Positions 1-7,887 of a DNA stretch of 64,000 bases are shown here, in pieces (the first letter of the stretch is position 1; every line of letters begins with the position of its first letter). The stretch spans positions 19,428 through 83,427 of the forward strand of contig CALWJX010000001.1 of assembly GCA_944381085.1 (NCBI GenBank), written 5' to 3'. The stretch comes from an uncultured Clostridia bacterium. Its GTDB lineage: Bacteria; Bacillota; Clostridia; Oscillospirales; CAG-272. Position numbers and translations under genes: made by a program. Under the pieces are notes generated by a model, which was given only the letters and a program-made list of their open reading frames with translations, ran no database searches and was not told where the DNA came from.

Positions 1-480
1 GGCAGATATGTGGGCGAAGGCGCCCAAAGCGGAAATGTTGACGCTTTCGGTCACAGGGCACTGTCGGGGACCGGAAAATCATTGGAGATTGCGTTGAGGG
101 AAAGGTTCGGATGCAAGGCGCGTTCCGTAGAGCTGAATCTTCCTCAGCGTTGCGCATCTCATCTTTTGTCCGCGTGCGATATAAACGAGTCGTTCGGCGT
201 GGGAAACGCGGCGGTTTCGGCGGCTTTACAGGGCGTGAGCCGGGAGATGATGGTAATATTGCGTGACGGAGAGGACGACGGGGAATATTCGTCTCTTTTC
301 GGTCATATGGATATAGAGCTTATCGCGAACAAGACAAAATATGTGCCGGATAATTTCATAAATCAGCAGGGCAACAATGTCACCGACAAATGTCTAGAAT
401 ATATACTTCCTTTGGTAAACGGTGAAATTTACCCCGCATACAAAAAGGGGATGCCCGAATATTTTACATTCGATATGTAA
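1..480 (+). CDS. 6-phosphofructokinase, PPi/ATP type (5' end outside window)
   Basis: The frame is open from base 1, so only the C-terminal 159 residues are present and the start lies outside the window. The segment LNLPQRCASHLLSACDINE, followed by GVGNAAVSAA, matches the C-terminal part of the PPi-type phosphofructokinase group, which phosphorylates fructose 6-phosphate in glycolysis. The ATP/PPi-specificity residues near the N-terminus are not visible, so the phosphoryl donor cannot be called. The gene ends 48-54 bp before proS. Family assignment comes from recognition of this C-terminal signature only. Confidence 0.8.
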   Translation, partial: GRYVGEGAQSGNVDAFGHRALSGTGKSLEIALRERFGCKARSVELNLPQRCASHLLSACDINESFGVGNAAVSAALQGVSREMMVILRDGEDDGEYSSLFGHMDIELIANKTKYVPDNFINQQGNNVTDKCLEYILPLVNGEIYPAYKKGMPEYFTFDM

Positions 481-528
481 ATCAATTTATAATAACTGAC
501 TCGGATAAGAAAAAGAAAGGTTCGGAAT

Positions 529-1974
529 TTGAAAATGGCAAAAGAAAAAAAGGTTGAGCAAATTACCTCTATGGATACTGATTTCGCTCAGTGGTATACC
601 GACGTGGTAAAGAAGGCGGAGCTTGTGGATTACTCTGGGGTAAAGGGCTGTATGATAATAAGACCGTACGGCTATGCTATCTGGGAAAACATACAAAAGG
701 AACTTGACGGGCGGTTTAAAGCGCTTGGACATGAAAATGTGTACATGCCTATGTTTATACCGGAAAGTCTGCTTCAGAAAGAAAAGGACCATGTAAAAGG
801 TTTTGCTCCCGAATGCGCGTGGGTGACGGTAGGAGGAGATAATCAGCTTTCTGAACGTCTGGCGGTCCGTCCTACCTCCGAAACTTTGTTCTGTGACCAT
901 TTCAAAAATGTAATTCATTCGTACCGCGACCTGCCGAAGCTCTACAATCAGTGGGTAAATGTGGTACGTTGGGAAAAAACCACCCGCCCGTTTCTCCGCA
1001 CTTCGGAATTTCTGTGGCAGGAGGGACATACCATGCACGAGACCGAAGAGGAGGCAAGGGAAGAGACTCTGAGGATGCTCGGCGTGTATGAAGACTTTTA
1101 TCTTAATGTTCTCGCGATTCCCGCGATTACAGGAAGAAAGACCGAAAAGGAAAAATTCGCGGGAGCGATTGAGACGTATACGATTGAACCTATGATGCAC
1201 AACGGGGTCGCGCTTCAGGGAGGAACGTCGCACTATTTCGGGGACGGATTCGCGAAAGCGTTTGACATTACATTTACAGGTAGAGACAATACAATAAAAT
1301 ATCCTTTTCAGACGTCCTGGGGAGTGTCTACCCGTTCTATCGGAGCTATAATCATGACGCACGGCGATGACAACGGTCTTATTCTTCCTCCGCGCGTGGC
1401 GCCTGTACAAACGGTAATAATTCCCGTCGCTCAGCATAAGGAAGGCGTTCTTGAAAAGGCAAATGAAATAAAAGAGCGGCTGTCGGCCGCCGGTGTAAGG
1501 GTAAAGGTTGACGACAGCGACAACAGCGCCGGATGGAAGTACAGCCAGTATGAAATGAAGGGCGTGCCCGTCAGGCTTGAGATAGGTCCCAGAGATATTG
1601 AGTCCGGCGTTTGCGTGCTTGTCAGCCGTGTCTCCGGGGAGAAAAAGACTGTCGCGATTGAAAGCGTTGAGTCTGAGGTGGCGGCAATGCTCGATTACGT
1701 TCACAATGAGCTTGTGGACCGCGCGCGCAGAAATCTCGCGCAGAAGACAAATGAAGCGAGGAGCTATGAGGAATTTCTGGATTGCGCTCAGAACCGTCCC
1801 GGTTTCATTAAAGCTATGTGGTGCGGAGACGAGGAATGCGAGAATAAAATAAAAGACGAAACCGGCGGTGTAAAGTCCCGCTGTATTCCGTTTGTCGAGG
1901 ATAAGCTTTCCGACGTCTGTGTTTGCTGTGGGAAACCCGCGAAACATATGGTGGTCTGGGGCAGACAATACTGA
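529..1974 (+). CDS. proS: Prolyl-tRNA synthetase, archaeal/eukaryotic-type
   Basis: Charges tRNA-Pro with proline in the cytoplasm. The 479-481-residue protein has the class II core: motif 2 around [22 protein letters not shown], and motif 3 near the segment [12 protein letters not shown]. There is no editing (INS) insertion. The C-terminus carries a Cys-rich zinc-type region (CGDEEC ... CVCCGK) and ends in Tyr; these traits define the archaeal-type ProRS that many clostridia carry. Start: a TTG at 529 lies 8 nt after the Shine-Dalgarno-like AGAAAGG (514-520), while an ATG at 535 is 14 nt away, so either could be used; they differ by two residues. A good terminator follows at 1991-2024. Confidence 0.95.
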   Translation: MKMAKEKKVEQITSMDTDFAQWYTDVVKKAELVDYSGVKGCMIIRPYGYAIWENIQKELDGRFKALGHENVYMPMFIPESLLQKEKDHVKGFAPECAWVTVGGDNQLSERLAVRPTSETLFCDHFKNVIHSYRDLPKLYNQWVNVVRWEKTTRPFLRTSEFLWQEGHTMHETEEEAREETLRMLGVYEDFYLNVLAIPAITGRKTEKEKFAGAIETYTIEPMMHNGVALQGGTSHYFGDGFAKAFDITFTGRDNTIKYPFQTSWGVSTRSIGAIIMTHGDDNGLILPPRVAPVQTVIIPVAQHKEGVLEKANEIKERLSAAGVRVKVDDSDNSAGWKYSQYEMKGVPVRLEIGPRDIESGVCVLVSRVSGEKKTVAIESVESEVAAMLDYVHNELVDRARRNLAQKTNEARSYEEFLDCAQNRPGFIKAMWCGDEECENKIKDETGGVKSRCIPFVEDKLSDVCVCCGKPAKHMVVWGRQY

Positions 1975-1990
1975 TTTTGGCAAAACCTGT

Positions 1991-2024
1991 GGGAGAGACT
2001 TTTTTAAGTTTTTCCCGCATTTTT
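1991..2024 (+). terminator. Intrinsic terminator after proS
   Basis: GGGAGAGACTT (1991-2001) pairs with AAGTTTTTCCC (2006-2016) as an 11-bp stem with two G-U pairs and a TTTT loop. GCATTTTT follows. It separates proS from rodA. Confidence 0.7.
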
Positions 2025-2073
2025 AAAACCGATTATTTTTGCCGCGTTAAACAAATCGGAAAGAGAGGGGAAA

Positions 2074-3216
2074 ATGCGTTCGGTTAAAAAGTATATTCAA
2101 AACTGCATAAAAAGCATAGACCCTTTCCTGTTTGTATGTACTTTGCTGCTTTCAGCCATCGGCATACTGACTATATTCGGGGCGGTTGACAATTTCGGCA
2201 AGCGAAAGCTTATCATGCAGGTCGCGATGACCGTCGCGGGTATAATAGCGACCTTTATAATTGCGAATATGGATTATCACCTTATTGTAGACAGGCTTTG
2301 GATTTTTATGATAGCCGCCTCCGTGCTTTTGCTGGCAATAACTCTTGTCTTCGGAAGTTCCGGAGAGTCAAGGGAAACTTCAAACAAGGCGTGGCTGGAA
2401 ATTCCCTTCGTGGGAATCGCCATACAACCGTCCGAATTTGTGAAGATCGCCATGGTGTGTACATACGCGAAGCATATTTCGCTTGTGAAGGATAAAATAA
2501 ACAGACCTTTGCCGCTTCTGGGGCTTGCTCTGCACGCCGGGCTTATCGTGGGATTAATACTTTTGTCCGGGGATCTGGGAGTCGCGCTTGTATATATGGG
2601 TTTTCTGCTTATTATGCTTTTCTGCGCCGGACTTTCGGGCTGGTATTTCGCGGGAGGATTTGCCGCGATACTTCTGGCTTTTCCCGTGATCTGGGACAAT
2701 CTCGCGGAATATCAGCAGAAGCGCATTATAGTAGGCTTTAATCCGGAGCTTGACCCGCTTGATAAAGGGCTTCAGCCTTTGATGTCCAAGCAGTGTATCG
2801 AGAACGGAGGTATATTCGGAATAGGTCTTTTCGGAAAGGGAGGATATGAGGACCTCGCAGCGTCGCACACGGATTTCATATTTGCCACGGTGTGTGAAAA
2901 ATTCGGGATGATAGGCGGAATACTTACGGTTTTGCTTTTGCTTATGGCGGTTATAAGAATTTTTATGATAGCCAGAATGTGCGGGAGCGACTACGGCGCG
3001 TATATTTGCGTCGGCGTCGGAGCTATACTTATTGTTCAGACGGTCGAAAATATAGGTATGTGTCTGGCCATGCTCCCGGTTGTGGGACTGACTTTGCCGT
3101 TCGTGTCCTGCGGCGGTTCATCTGTCCTGGCGACATATATATTGGTTGCTCTTGTCCACAGTGTCCAGCGTCACCGCCTGAGGATGAAATCCGATTATTC
3201 GGCGCGGCAGCGCTGA
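2074..3216 (+). CDS. rodA: Rod-shape/elongation SEDS peptidoglycan polymerase
   Basis: A SEDS-family (FtsW/RodA/SpoVE) membrane glycosyltransferase that polymerises lipid II into glycan strands together with a class B PBP. The 380 residues contain about ten hydrophobic segments, the family motif HTDFIF with the likely catalytic Asp267, and the C-terminal PFVSCGGSS signature. GAGAGGGG lies just before the ATG. I prefer RodA to FtsW/SpoVE because there is no division-gene context and the protein lacks a long N-terminal extension, but paralogue assignment within SEDS is uncertain. It appears monocistronic, bounded by terminators at 1991-2024 and 3266-3313. Confidence 0.88.
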   Translation: MRSVKKYIQNCIKSIDPFLFVCTLLLSAIGILTIFGAVDNFGKRKLIMQVAMTVAGIIATFIIANMDYHLIVDRLWIFMIAASVLLLAITLVFGSSGESRETSNKAWLEIPFVGIAIQPSEFVKIAMVCTYAKHISLVKDKINRPLPLLGLALHAGLIVGLILLSGDLGVALVYMGFLLIMLFCAGLSGWYFAGGFAAILLAFPVIWDNLAEYQQKRIIVGFNPELDPLDKGLQPLMSKQCIENGGIFGIGLFGKGGYEDLAASHTDFIFATVCEKFGMIGGILTVLLLLMAVIRIFMIARMCGSDYGAYICVGVGAILIVQTVENIGMCLAMLPVVGLTLPFVSCGGSSVLATYILVALVHSVQRHRLRMKSDYSARQR

Positions 3217-3265
3217 TTCATAGAAAATTTATCGCGCATATTTTTAAAACACACATATTTTTATG

Positions 3266-3313
3266 CCTTCGGAAATATAATTCAGTAAAGAATTATTTTC
3301 CGAAGGTTTTTCG
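3266..3313 (+). terminator. Intrinsic terminator after rodA
   Basis: CCTTCGGAAA (3266-3275) and TTTCCGAAGG (3297-3306) form the base of a long hairpin whose upper part is also self-complementary. TTTTTCG follows. Together with the promoter at 3403-3431 this accounts for most of the 311-bp gap between rodA and the next gene. Confidence 0.8.
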
Positions 3314-3402
3314 TATAAGATGTGTCGGCTTGCTTTTGCGGCTGGTCGCGCGTACATTCGGGTTGTTTGGATTGTGCGCGTTTACAGTAGTTGATACATA
3401 GG

Positions 3403-3431
3403 TTGATTTTGCTTTCGCGATAAGGTAAAAT
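3403..3431 (+). promoter_or_regulatory. Sigma-A-type promoter for the DUF4830 gene
   Basis: TTGATT (3403-3408) and TAAAAT (3426-3431) are separated by 17 bp, about 95 bp upstream of the ATG at 3528. Confidence 0.5.
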
Positions 3432-3527
3432 TACCAGATTATGCGAATTGACCGAGTGTCGTTGAATCTGACGGCAAGGAAATTTTCAAATATTTTAAGC
3501 CGCCTGTGAGCGGTATGGGAGGTATTT

Positions 3528-4028
3528 ATGTTTATCTATTCATTCCGTGCCGGGACGATAAAATTTTTCGGCATTATATGTGTTGCTTTGGTAGCTTTGA
3601 TTGCTCTTATCGCGTTTGTTCCGACATATGCATCCGGGAATGAACCCTCGCAGGATACGCCCGTGAACAAGTCGGAAACCGTCGATTACCGCTACGATAA
3701 GGTCAAGAGTGTGGGCGACGCGGCGGAATTTCTGTCGCAGTTCGGATGGACGGTCAATGCCGGCGCCGCGGAGCAGACAGAGGTAACCATCCCCGGAGAG
3801 TTTGACAAAATATTTGCCGGATATAATGAGATTCAGAAATCTCAGGGTCTTGATCTCTCAAAATATAAGAAAAAAGATGTGACAAGATATACTTTTGAGG
3901 TGACAAACTACCCGGATTACGAGGGAAAGGTTTACGCCAATGTGTTGGTATACCGCAATAAGGTCATAGGCGGCGATATATGCTCCGCGGATGTAAGCGG
4001 TTTTATCCATGGCTTTGAGAAAAAATGA
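3528..4028 (+). CDS. Membrane-anchored DUF4830-like protein
   Basis: A 166-residue protein with one N-terminal hydrophobic segment (about residues 11-34) that could be a signal anchor, followed by an extracytoplasmic domain. The domain contains AAEFLSQFGWTV, VTIPGEFDKIFAGYNEIQK and the ending YANVLVYRNKVIGGDICS, which I recognise as the DUF4830 pattern of clostridial proteins. Function unknown; family members often accompany cell-envelope or sporulation genes, but nothing here proves either. GGGAGG (3518-3523) precedes the ATG. It has its own promoter and terminator, so it is a single-gene unit. Confidence 0.7.
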   Translation: MFIYSFRAGTIKFFGIICVALVALIALIAFVPTYASGNEPSQDTPVNKSETVDYRYDKVKSVGDAAEFLSQFGWTVNAGAAEQTEVTIPGEFDKIFAGYNEIQKSQGLDLSKYKKKDVTRYTFEVTNYPDYEGKVYANVLVYRNKVIGGDICSADVSGFIHGFEKK

Positions 4029-4072
4029 TTTGAATAATACATATGTGAGCTGTAAAAAGTTTCAAAAAATAA

Positions 4073-4114
4073 AACAGAGCCGGGAGCACGCAGGGGCGCT
4101 ATGGCTCTGTTTTT
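4073..4114 (+). terminator. Intrinsic terminator after the DUF4830 gene
   Basis: AACAGAGCC (4073-4081) pairs with GGCTCTGTT (4103-4111) and runs into TTTT. No clear signal was seen in the next 165 bp before the 3' end of the convergent ibrB-like gene. Confidence 0.8.
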
Positions 4115-4280
4115 CGTTACAAGAATTAATGAACATCGTTGTAATGCAAGTATGTTTTACTCACATGCGCATAATACGCAAGTAAAAATATTGAATTTTA
4201 TTACCGGCAAATGAGAGGAGTGTAACTAACATCTTTTTTGCTTACAAATTGCAGACACTGTATTTTTATCTTATCATCAT

Positions 4281-4877
4281 TTACACCGTCAAGTCAGCAA
4301 GTTCTTTTTCTTCTTCCGAGGCTTCTTCACATTCGGCTCTGTCTTCTTCCTCGTAATACTCGTCCTCAACGGGCTGCCATGCCTCTCCGAAATTTATGTC
4401 TTTGAAGAGCGACGCAAGTCCTGTGATCTGTTTCAATCGAAGTATTTCATCAGTATCCATTCCGAGATGTTTGGATATCCACGTGTCGGATCTTCCGAGT
4501 TCATGGAGTTCCTTTATAATGTTGCTCATCAGGTCGACGTCGTGTGACCCCCGCGCGCGGTTGTGGCGTATTGTGCTTGCCATCCGGTTGTCAAGACTCT
4601 TGTTGATTACCGAAACCGGAAGCATTCCTTTTTCTCTTTCCCGTATATCGGGATAGTCAAGCATAATGCGGTAACGGTGAAACCCGTCTACTATTACATA
4701 TTTGTCTTTTTCTTTTATGTAGTAGCAGACAATCGGCATGGTGTAGCCGTCCTCTCTGATGCTGTCGTAAAGCAGCTTCATTTCGGGAGGCGCTACCGCG
4801 TTTGGATTGTATGTATTGGGAGTTATTTTTTCAATCGGTACCGGTATTACATTGTAAACGGGACTTATAAATGCCAT
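4281..4877 (-). CDS. ParB/Srx-fold protein, IbrB-like
   Basis: A 198-residue ParB-like N-terminal-domain protein. The core motif VDGFHRYR (residues about 63-70) and RHNRARGSH (about 104-112) are the signature of the IbrB-like subgroup, which is encoded with PAPS-reductase-family IbrA proteins. In E. coli IbrA/IbrB influence expression of eib genes; the biochemical reaction is not known to me. A helix-turn-helix-like segment follows (SDTWISKHLGMDTDEILRLK) and the tail is very acidic (EEEDRAECEEASEEEK). An upstream TTG at 4898 would place the N-terminus inside a hairpin; the ATG at 4877 with GGAGGAT just before it is the better start. It lies downstream of the ibrA-like gene, separated by a family-L leader element. 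Confidence 0.82.
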   Translation of the reverse strand: MAFISPVYNVIPVPIEKITPNTYNPNAVAPPEMKLLYDSIREDGYTMPIVCYYIKEKDKYVIVDGFHRYRIMLDYPDIREREKGMLPVSVINKSLDNRMASTIRHNRARGSHDVDLMSNIIKELHELGRSDTWISKHLGMDTDEILRLKQITGLASLFKDINFGEAWQPVEDEYYEEEDRAECEEASEEEKELADLTV

Positions 4878-5003
4878 AATGATCCTCCATGCCGCCAAAG
4901 GCGGCTCAAATAAATTTTTCGTGTTGTAAAAAGCGTTAAGCTTTTCGGAAAATTAATGCGTAAAATCACCGTATTTTGAGAAGGCGGAATATAACTATGA
5001 CGC
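4878..5003 (-). repeat. Family-L leader element, copy 1 (before ibrB-like gene)
   Basis: Reading the minus strand, the element runs from GCGTCATA (5003-4996), through TTTTACGC (4965-4958) and a hairpin AAAAGC-loop-GCTTTTT (4945-4928), to a perfect GCCGCC/GGCGGC hairpin (4905-4891), and then the Shine-Dalgarno and ATG. The segment at 4940-4965 is 23/26 identical to 25910-25935 in copy 2. Its 5' end overlaps the stop codon of the ibrA-like gene, so it occupies the whole intergenic gap. It is either a structured leader controlling ibrB or a dispersed repeat inserted there. Confidence 0.7.
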
Positions 5004-6325
5004 TACTCGCCAACTTTACTGTATTTTATTTTCAGTATATCTATATATTTTTTTTGTTTTCTTGAAAGTCCGAATCCCATGAATCTGCATGTGTGGTCGT
5101 TTTTAAGAATACAGTAACACATTCTTTTCCAACTCGGAATGTCTTTTGATGATTTTATATCGTCGGTATGGTCCGGAATCTTGTCAAGGAATATTACGCG
5201 CGAGTTTCTCATGACCGTATAGTTTGAGATTCCGTTCCGCCTGATATTATATCCCTTGTCTATCAGTTCCTGTATTACATGTTCCTCAAGACCGCCGCCT
5301 GTCTTGTGCCAGAATTCAATTGAGGTTCTGAATTTCGCTATATAGTTTCTTCTGAGTCTCGGAGGCAATGTGTCAAGTAAAAATTTGGTATATGATTCCC
5401 ATGTATGTCCTTCGGGCAGAGTAAGGTTGCGGTATCCGAGAGCCTTGGTTTTTCCGTATATCGCGCCGAAATTTGCGCCTTTTACTCTTCCCACAAGTTT
5501 TGACCACATCTCCGGGTCAATTACCCGATATAGGTTCAGACTGTCTTTTGCGTAGTCGTTGAACGGGGAAGCGACACGCATTTGATTTGGCTTAAGCCCC
5601 GCCATATAATACAGGTCATAGAGCTTGTTGTAATCGTATCCGAATTTAGCGTAAGCATGCCATACGTCACGGTACGACCAGTCATACATGGGAGAAGCGG
5701 CCCATACATCCTTGAATTGCCTGCTTATCCAGCATTCTCCGTTGTATCCGTATTTTTTGTTGAGAAATCCGCTGTAGCGCTGAAGAGATTCCTCCGCCCG
5801 TATGCCGAGCAGGCATACGGTTTTTTTGCCGTTGTGCGAAATTCGGTACCATCTCCCGAATTGCTTCGCGAGGTCTTCCTGATGAATCTTGTATCTGTAT
5901 GTAGATATCGGATTGTTTCGCAGATTGATTACATAAGGTTTCTTTGGCATCGGTCTGCACCAGGCGCTTTCTTTGGCGTCGTCCCATGGATACCAGTACA
6001 TCTGATAGCTGCTCAGCGCCGTGCGGACTGCCATAGGAAGGCATACCCAATATGGCTCTACATCTTTTTTTATGCGTTCAAAGGTCCTTTCGACATATTC
6101 GGTCGTTACGGTATATTGTGCCTCAAAATCCTGATGGAACACTCCTATTTTTTTATTGGGGTAATATTTTTTCTGAAAATCAAGAGTCAGATTCAAAAGC
6201 AATCCGCTGTCTTTGCCTCCTGAAAAAGAAACAAAGATGTTGTCAAATTCCTGAAATATAATCTTCAGCCTTTTTTGCAGCGCGTCATACACGTTTATCC
6301 CGGTATATTGTCTCATCATGTACAT
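5003..6325 (-). CDS. PAPS-reductase-family PP-loop protein, IbrA-like (DUF3440 type)
   Basis: A 440-residue protein with an N-terminal adenine-nucleotide alpha-hydrolase fold. The PP-loop SGGKDS is at residues 35-40, followed by the family segments FHQDFEAQY, GIRAEESLQRY and SPMYDWSYRDVW. A long C-terminal region (about 300-440) matches the DUF3440-type extension of IbrA. PAPS-reductase-fold proteins use ATP or PAPS to activate a substrate; the IbrA reaction is unknown. It is the first gene of an apparent two-gene operon with the ibrB-like gene and has a good minus-strand promoter at 6390-6418. Several Met codons crowd the start (MYMMRQ); the exact start could shift by 2-3 residues. Confidence 0.82.
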   Translation of the reverse strand: MYMMRQYTGINVYDALQKRLKIIFQEFDNIFVSFSGGKDSGLLLNLTLDFQKKYYPNKKIGVFHQDFEAQYTVTTEYVERTFERIKKDVEPYWVCLPMAVRTALSSYQMYWYPWDDAKESAWCRPMPKKPYVINLRNNPISTYRYKIHQEDLAKQFGRWYRISHNGKKTVCLLGIRAEESLQRYSGFLNKKYGYNGECWISRQFKDVWAASPMYDWSYRDVWHAYAKFGYDYNKLYDLYYMAGLKPNQMRVASPFNDYAKDSLNLYRVIDPEMWSKLVGRVKGANFGAIYGKTKALGYRNLTLPEGHTWESYTKFLLDTLPPRLRRNYIAKFRTSIEFWHKTGGGLEEHVIQELIDKGYNIRRNGISNYTVMRNSRVIFLDKIPDHTDDIKSSKDIPSWKRMCYCILKNDHTCRFMGFGLSRKQKKYIDILKIKYSKVGE

Positions 6326-6389
6326 TTTTTATACCATGTCCTTTTTGAGTTTTGACTGAATAAACAATCTTTCAAATATTACATACTCA

Positions 6390-6418
6390 ATTATATCACA
6401 ATTACTTTGGTTTATCAA
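6390..6418 (-). promoter_or_regulatory. Promoter of the ibrA-ibrB-like operon
   Basis: On the minus strand TTGATA (6418-6413) and TATAAT (6395-6390) are 17 bp apart, with TGA before the -10 (extended -10). The core ATTGTGATATAAT is identical to that in the divergent PerR-like promoter at 6523-6551, so the two promoters share one half of the candidate operator. Confidence 0.6.
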
Positions 6419-6522
6419 TCCATATAATATATATTTTAGCAAAATTTTTATATATATCTAAAATTTGGATAATATTCGACGTAAGAAAACAATAAAAAAA
6501 TACAAAAAAATCAAAAAATCAC

Positions 6523-6551
6523 TTGACATACAATTCTTATTGTGATATAAT
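6523..6551 (+). promoter_or_regulatory. Promoter with inverted-repeat operator for the PerR-like gene
   Basis: TTGACA (6523-6528) and TATAAT (6546-6551) are 17 bp apart. The spacer holds an inverted repeat ACAAT-N4-ATTGT (6530-6534 and 6539-6543), placed so that a bound repressor would block RNA polymerase. This fits autoregulation by the Fur-family protein encoded 37 bp downstream. Confidence 0.65.
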
Positions 6552-6587
6552 CTCATTAAGGATTTAATATTATTATTGAGGTGAGAA

Positions 6588-6974
6588 ATGATACGGCGCA
6601 AGACCATTCAGTGCGACTTGGTTTTGGATGCGGTAAATCGGCTGAAGGATCACGCGACTGCTGAGGAGATATATGAGGAAATTGCAAAAGAACATCCCAG
6701 TATCGGAAGAGGAACGGTTTATCGTAATTTGGGACGTTTAAGCGAAGAGGGTAAAATACGAAAGGTTGAGGTACCGGGAGGACCGGACAGGTACGATCAT
6801 ATTTGTATTGAACACTATCATGTAAAATGTCAGAAATGCGGACGTGTTTTTGATGTTGATATGCCATATATGCCGAATTTGGAGAAGAATATTAAGGACG
6901 GTCATGGGTTCGTTTTTACCGGACACAGTATTATGTTTACCGGTATCTGTCCGGGTTGTCGGAAGAAATATTAA
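6588..6974 (+). CDS. Fur-family metalloregulator, PerR-like
   Basis: A 128-residue Fur-family DNA-binding protein: N-terminal winged helix (TAEEIYEEI, then GRGTVYRNL recognition helix) and a C-terminal metal/dimerisation domain. Two CxxC pairs (CQKC and CPGC) would form the structural zinc site. Aligning to PerR, the regulatory-metal ligands appear present: His in DHATAEE, Asp in DRYDH, the two His of EHYH, and Asp in VFDVD; the last is Asp as in PerR, not Glu as in Fur. This predicts a peroxide sensor using metal-catalysed His oxidation. No peroxide-defence gene is adjacent; the divergent ibrA-like operon may be a target. Confidence 0.82.
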   Translation: MIRRKTIQCDLVLDAVNRLKDHATAEEIYEEIAKEHPSIGRGTVYRNLGRLSEEGKIRKVEVPGGPDRYDHICIEHYHVKCQKCGRVFDVDMPYMPNLEKNIKDGHGFVFTGHSIMFTGICPGCRKKY

Positions 6975-7143
6975 TCTATAAGAAAAAGTATATTAAATAT
7001 TTTTTCATAAGTTTTCAAACGGAAAAGTTAACAAAGTCCCAATTCCTTATACTGAAAGATTGGCAGAAGAGAATCAGCGTTAAAATAATATTTCCGGGTT
7101 AAGTCCGGAATTTATTAAAATAAAGATGATGGAGGTATTAATC

Positions 7144-7710
7144 ATGAGAAGCATTACAACAATCGAGCTTCAGTACGCTCACAGATTTTATGGATTCAAG
7201 GGTGAAGCACAGTATCTGCACGGTCATACCGGAGTTTTGACGATTGAAGTGGAGGATACCGTCAATGAGGGCGTAAACATGGTATTTCCTTGCAACGAAA
7301 TACAGAAAACGGCATGGAATGTACTTAAAAATTTTGACCATGCGCTGATATTGAGGGAGGATGATCCGCTTTTGCCCGCAATACTTGATGTGTATGAAAA
7401 GCAGGGTATCAAAAACGGGGCGCCGCAGAATAAAATGAAAGGTGAGGCATTTAAGACAGAGCTTGCGACGGCATATCCTGATTGTCGCTTGGTGGTTACC
7501 AAAGAAACCATGACGGTGGAGGGAATGATTAAGATTGTTTATGATCTGCTTAAAGATAAGCTGAATATTGCCAAGCTGACATTTACAAGCGGTGTAAATG
7601 CAGCCACTGCGGAATTTGAAACGAATAACAATATTGACCGTTGTCCTTGGTGCGGAATTGCGCTGAACGAAAACGGCGTGTGCCCTAAGTGCGGCTATAA
7701 AAAGAACTGA
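7144..7710 (+). CDS. 6-pyruvoyl-tetrahydropterin synthase/QueD-family protein with C-terminal zinc ribbon
   Basis: A 188-residue protein of the PTPS/QueD fold. QYAHRFYGFKGEAQYLHGHTG carries the zinc-binding His residues (one in AHRF and HGH), and NFDHALIL matches the family DH motif. QueD makes 6-carboxy-tetrahydropterin for queuosine or preQ1. Two features are unusual: an insert of about 50 residues after DHALIL, and a C-terminal zinc ribbon CPWCGIALNENGVCPKCG. A start at 7126 is possible in frame, but GGAGG (7131-7135) lies 8 nt before the ATG at 7144, which decides the start. No other queuosine genes are adjacent, so the substrate is uncertain. A terminator follows at 7746. Confidence 0.75.
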   Translation: MRSITTIELQYAHRFYGFKGEAQYLHGHTGVLTIEVEDTVNEGVNMVFPCNEIQKTAWNVLKNFDHALILREDDPLLPAILDVYEKQGIKNGAPQNKMKGEAFKTELATAYPDCRLVVTKETMTVEGMIKIVYDLLKDKLNIAKLTFTSGVNAATAEFETNNNIDRCPWCGIALNENGVCPKCGYKKN

Positions 7711-7745
7711 CCGAAAATACATAAATGCCGATCTTTATGATAAAT

Positions 7746-7788
7746 AATCCCGCTCTTTACCGAAAAGGTGCCGAGCGGGATTTGATTT
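7746..7788 (+). terminator. Terminator-like hairpin after the QueD-like gene
   Basis: AATCCCGCTC (7746-7755) pairs with GAGCGGGATT (7773-7782), a 10-bp stem with a 17-nt loop. The following TGATTTT is a weak T-tract. Confidence 0.6.
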
Positions 7789-7790
7789 TC

Positions 7791-7809
7791 TGTCACGTGA
7801 CACGTGACA
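7791..7809. promoter_or_regulatory. 19-bp perfect inverted repeat, candidate operator of the XRE regulator
   Basis: TGTCACGTG-A-CACGTGACA, a perfect 9-bp inverted repeat around a single base. It ends 19 bp upstream of the -35 box of the XRE-family gene, which suggests a dimer-binding site for autoregulation or for another regulator. Confidence 0.55.
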
Positions 7810-7828
7810 AATTTCCAAGTTTGTTTGG

Positions 7829-7857
7829 TAGACATTTAAGTATAAATAGGTTATAAT
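7829..7857 (+). promoter_or_regulatory. Promoter of the XRE-family gene
   Basis: TAGACA (7829-7834) and TATAAT (7852-7857), spacer 17 bp. AAAGGAGGAG precedes the ATG at 7888. Confidence 0.6.
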
Positions 7858-7887
7858 AGAGTCAAATAAATAAAAGGAGGAGTTGTT

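Noticed and set aside
487..1983. Long open frame (498 codons) on the strand opposite proS
   Set aside because: It is the antisense of a clearly conserved gene, its translation has no family signature, and its composition is that of a frame shadow.
3421..3527. Possible small RNA or ORF before the DUF4830 gene
   Set aside because: It is fully explained by a promoter and short leader; no conserved frame.
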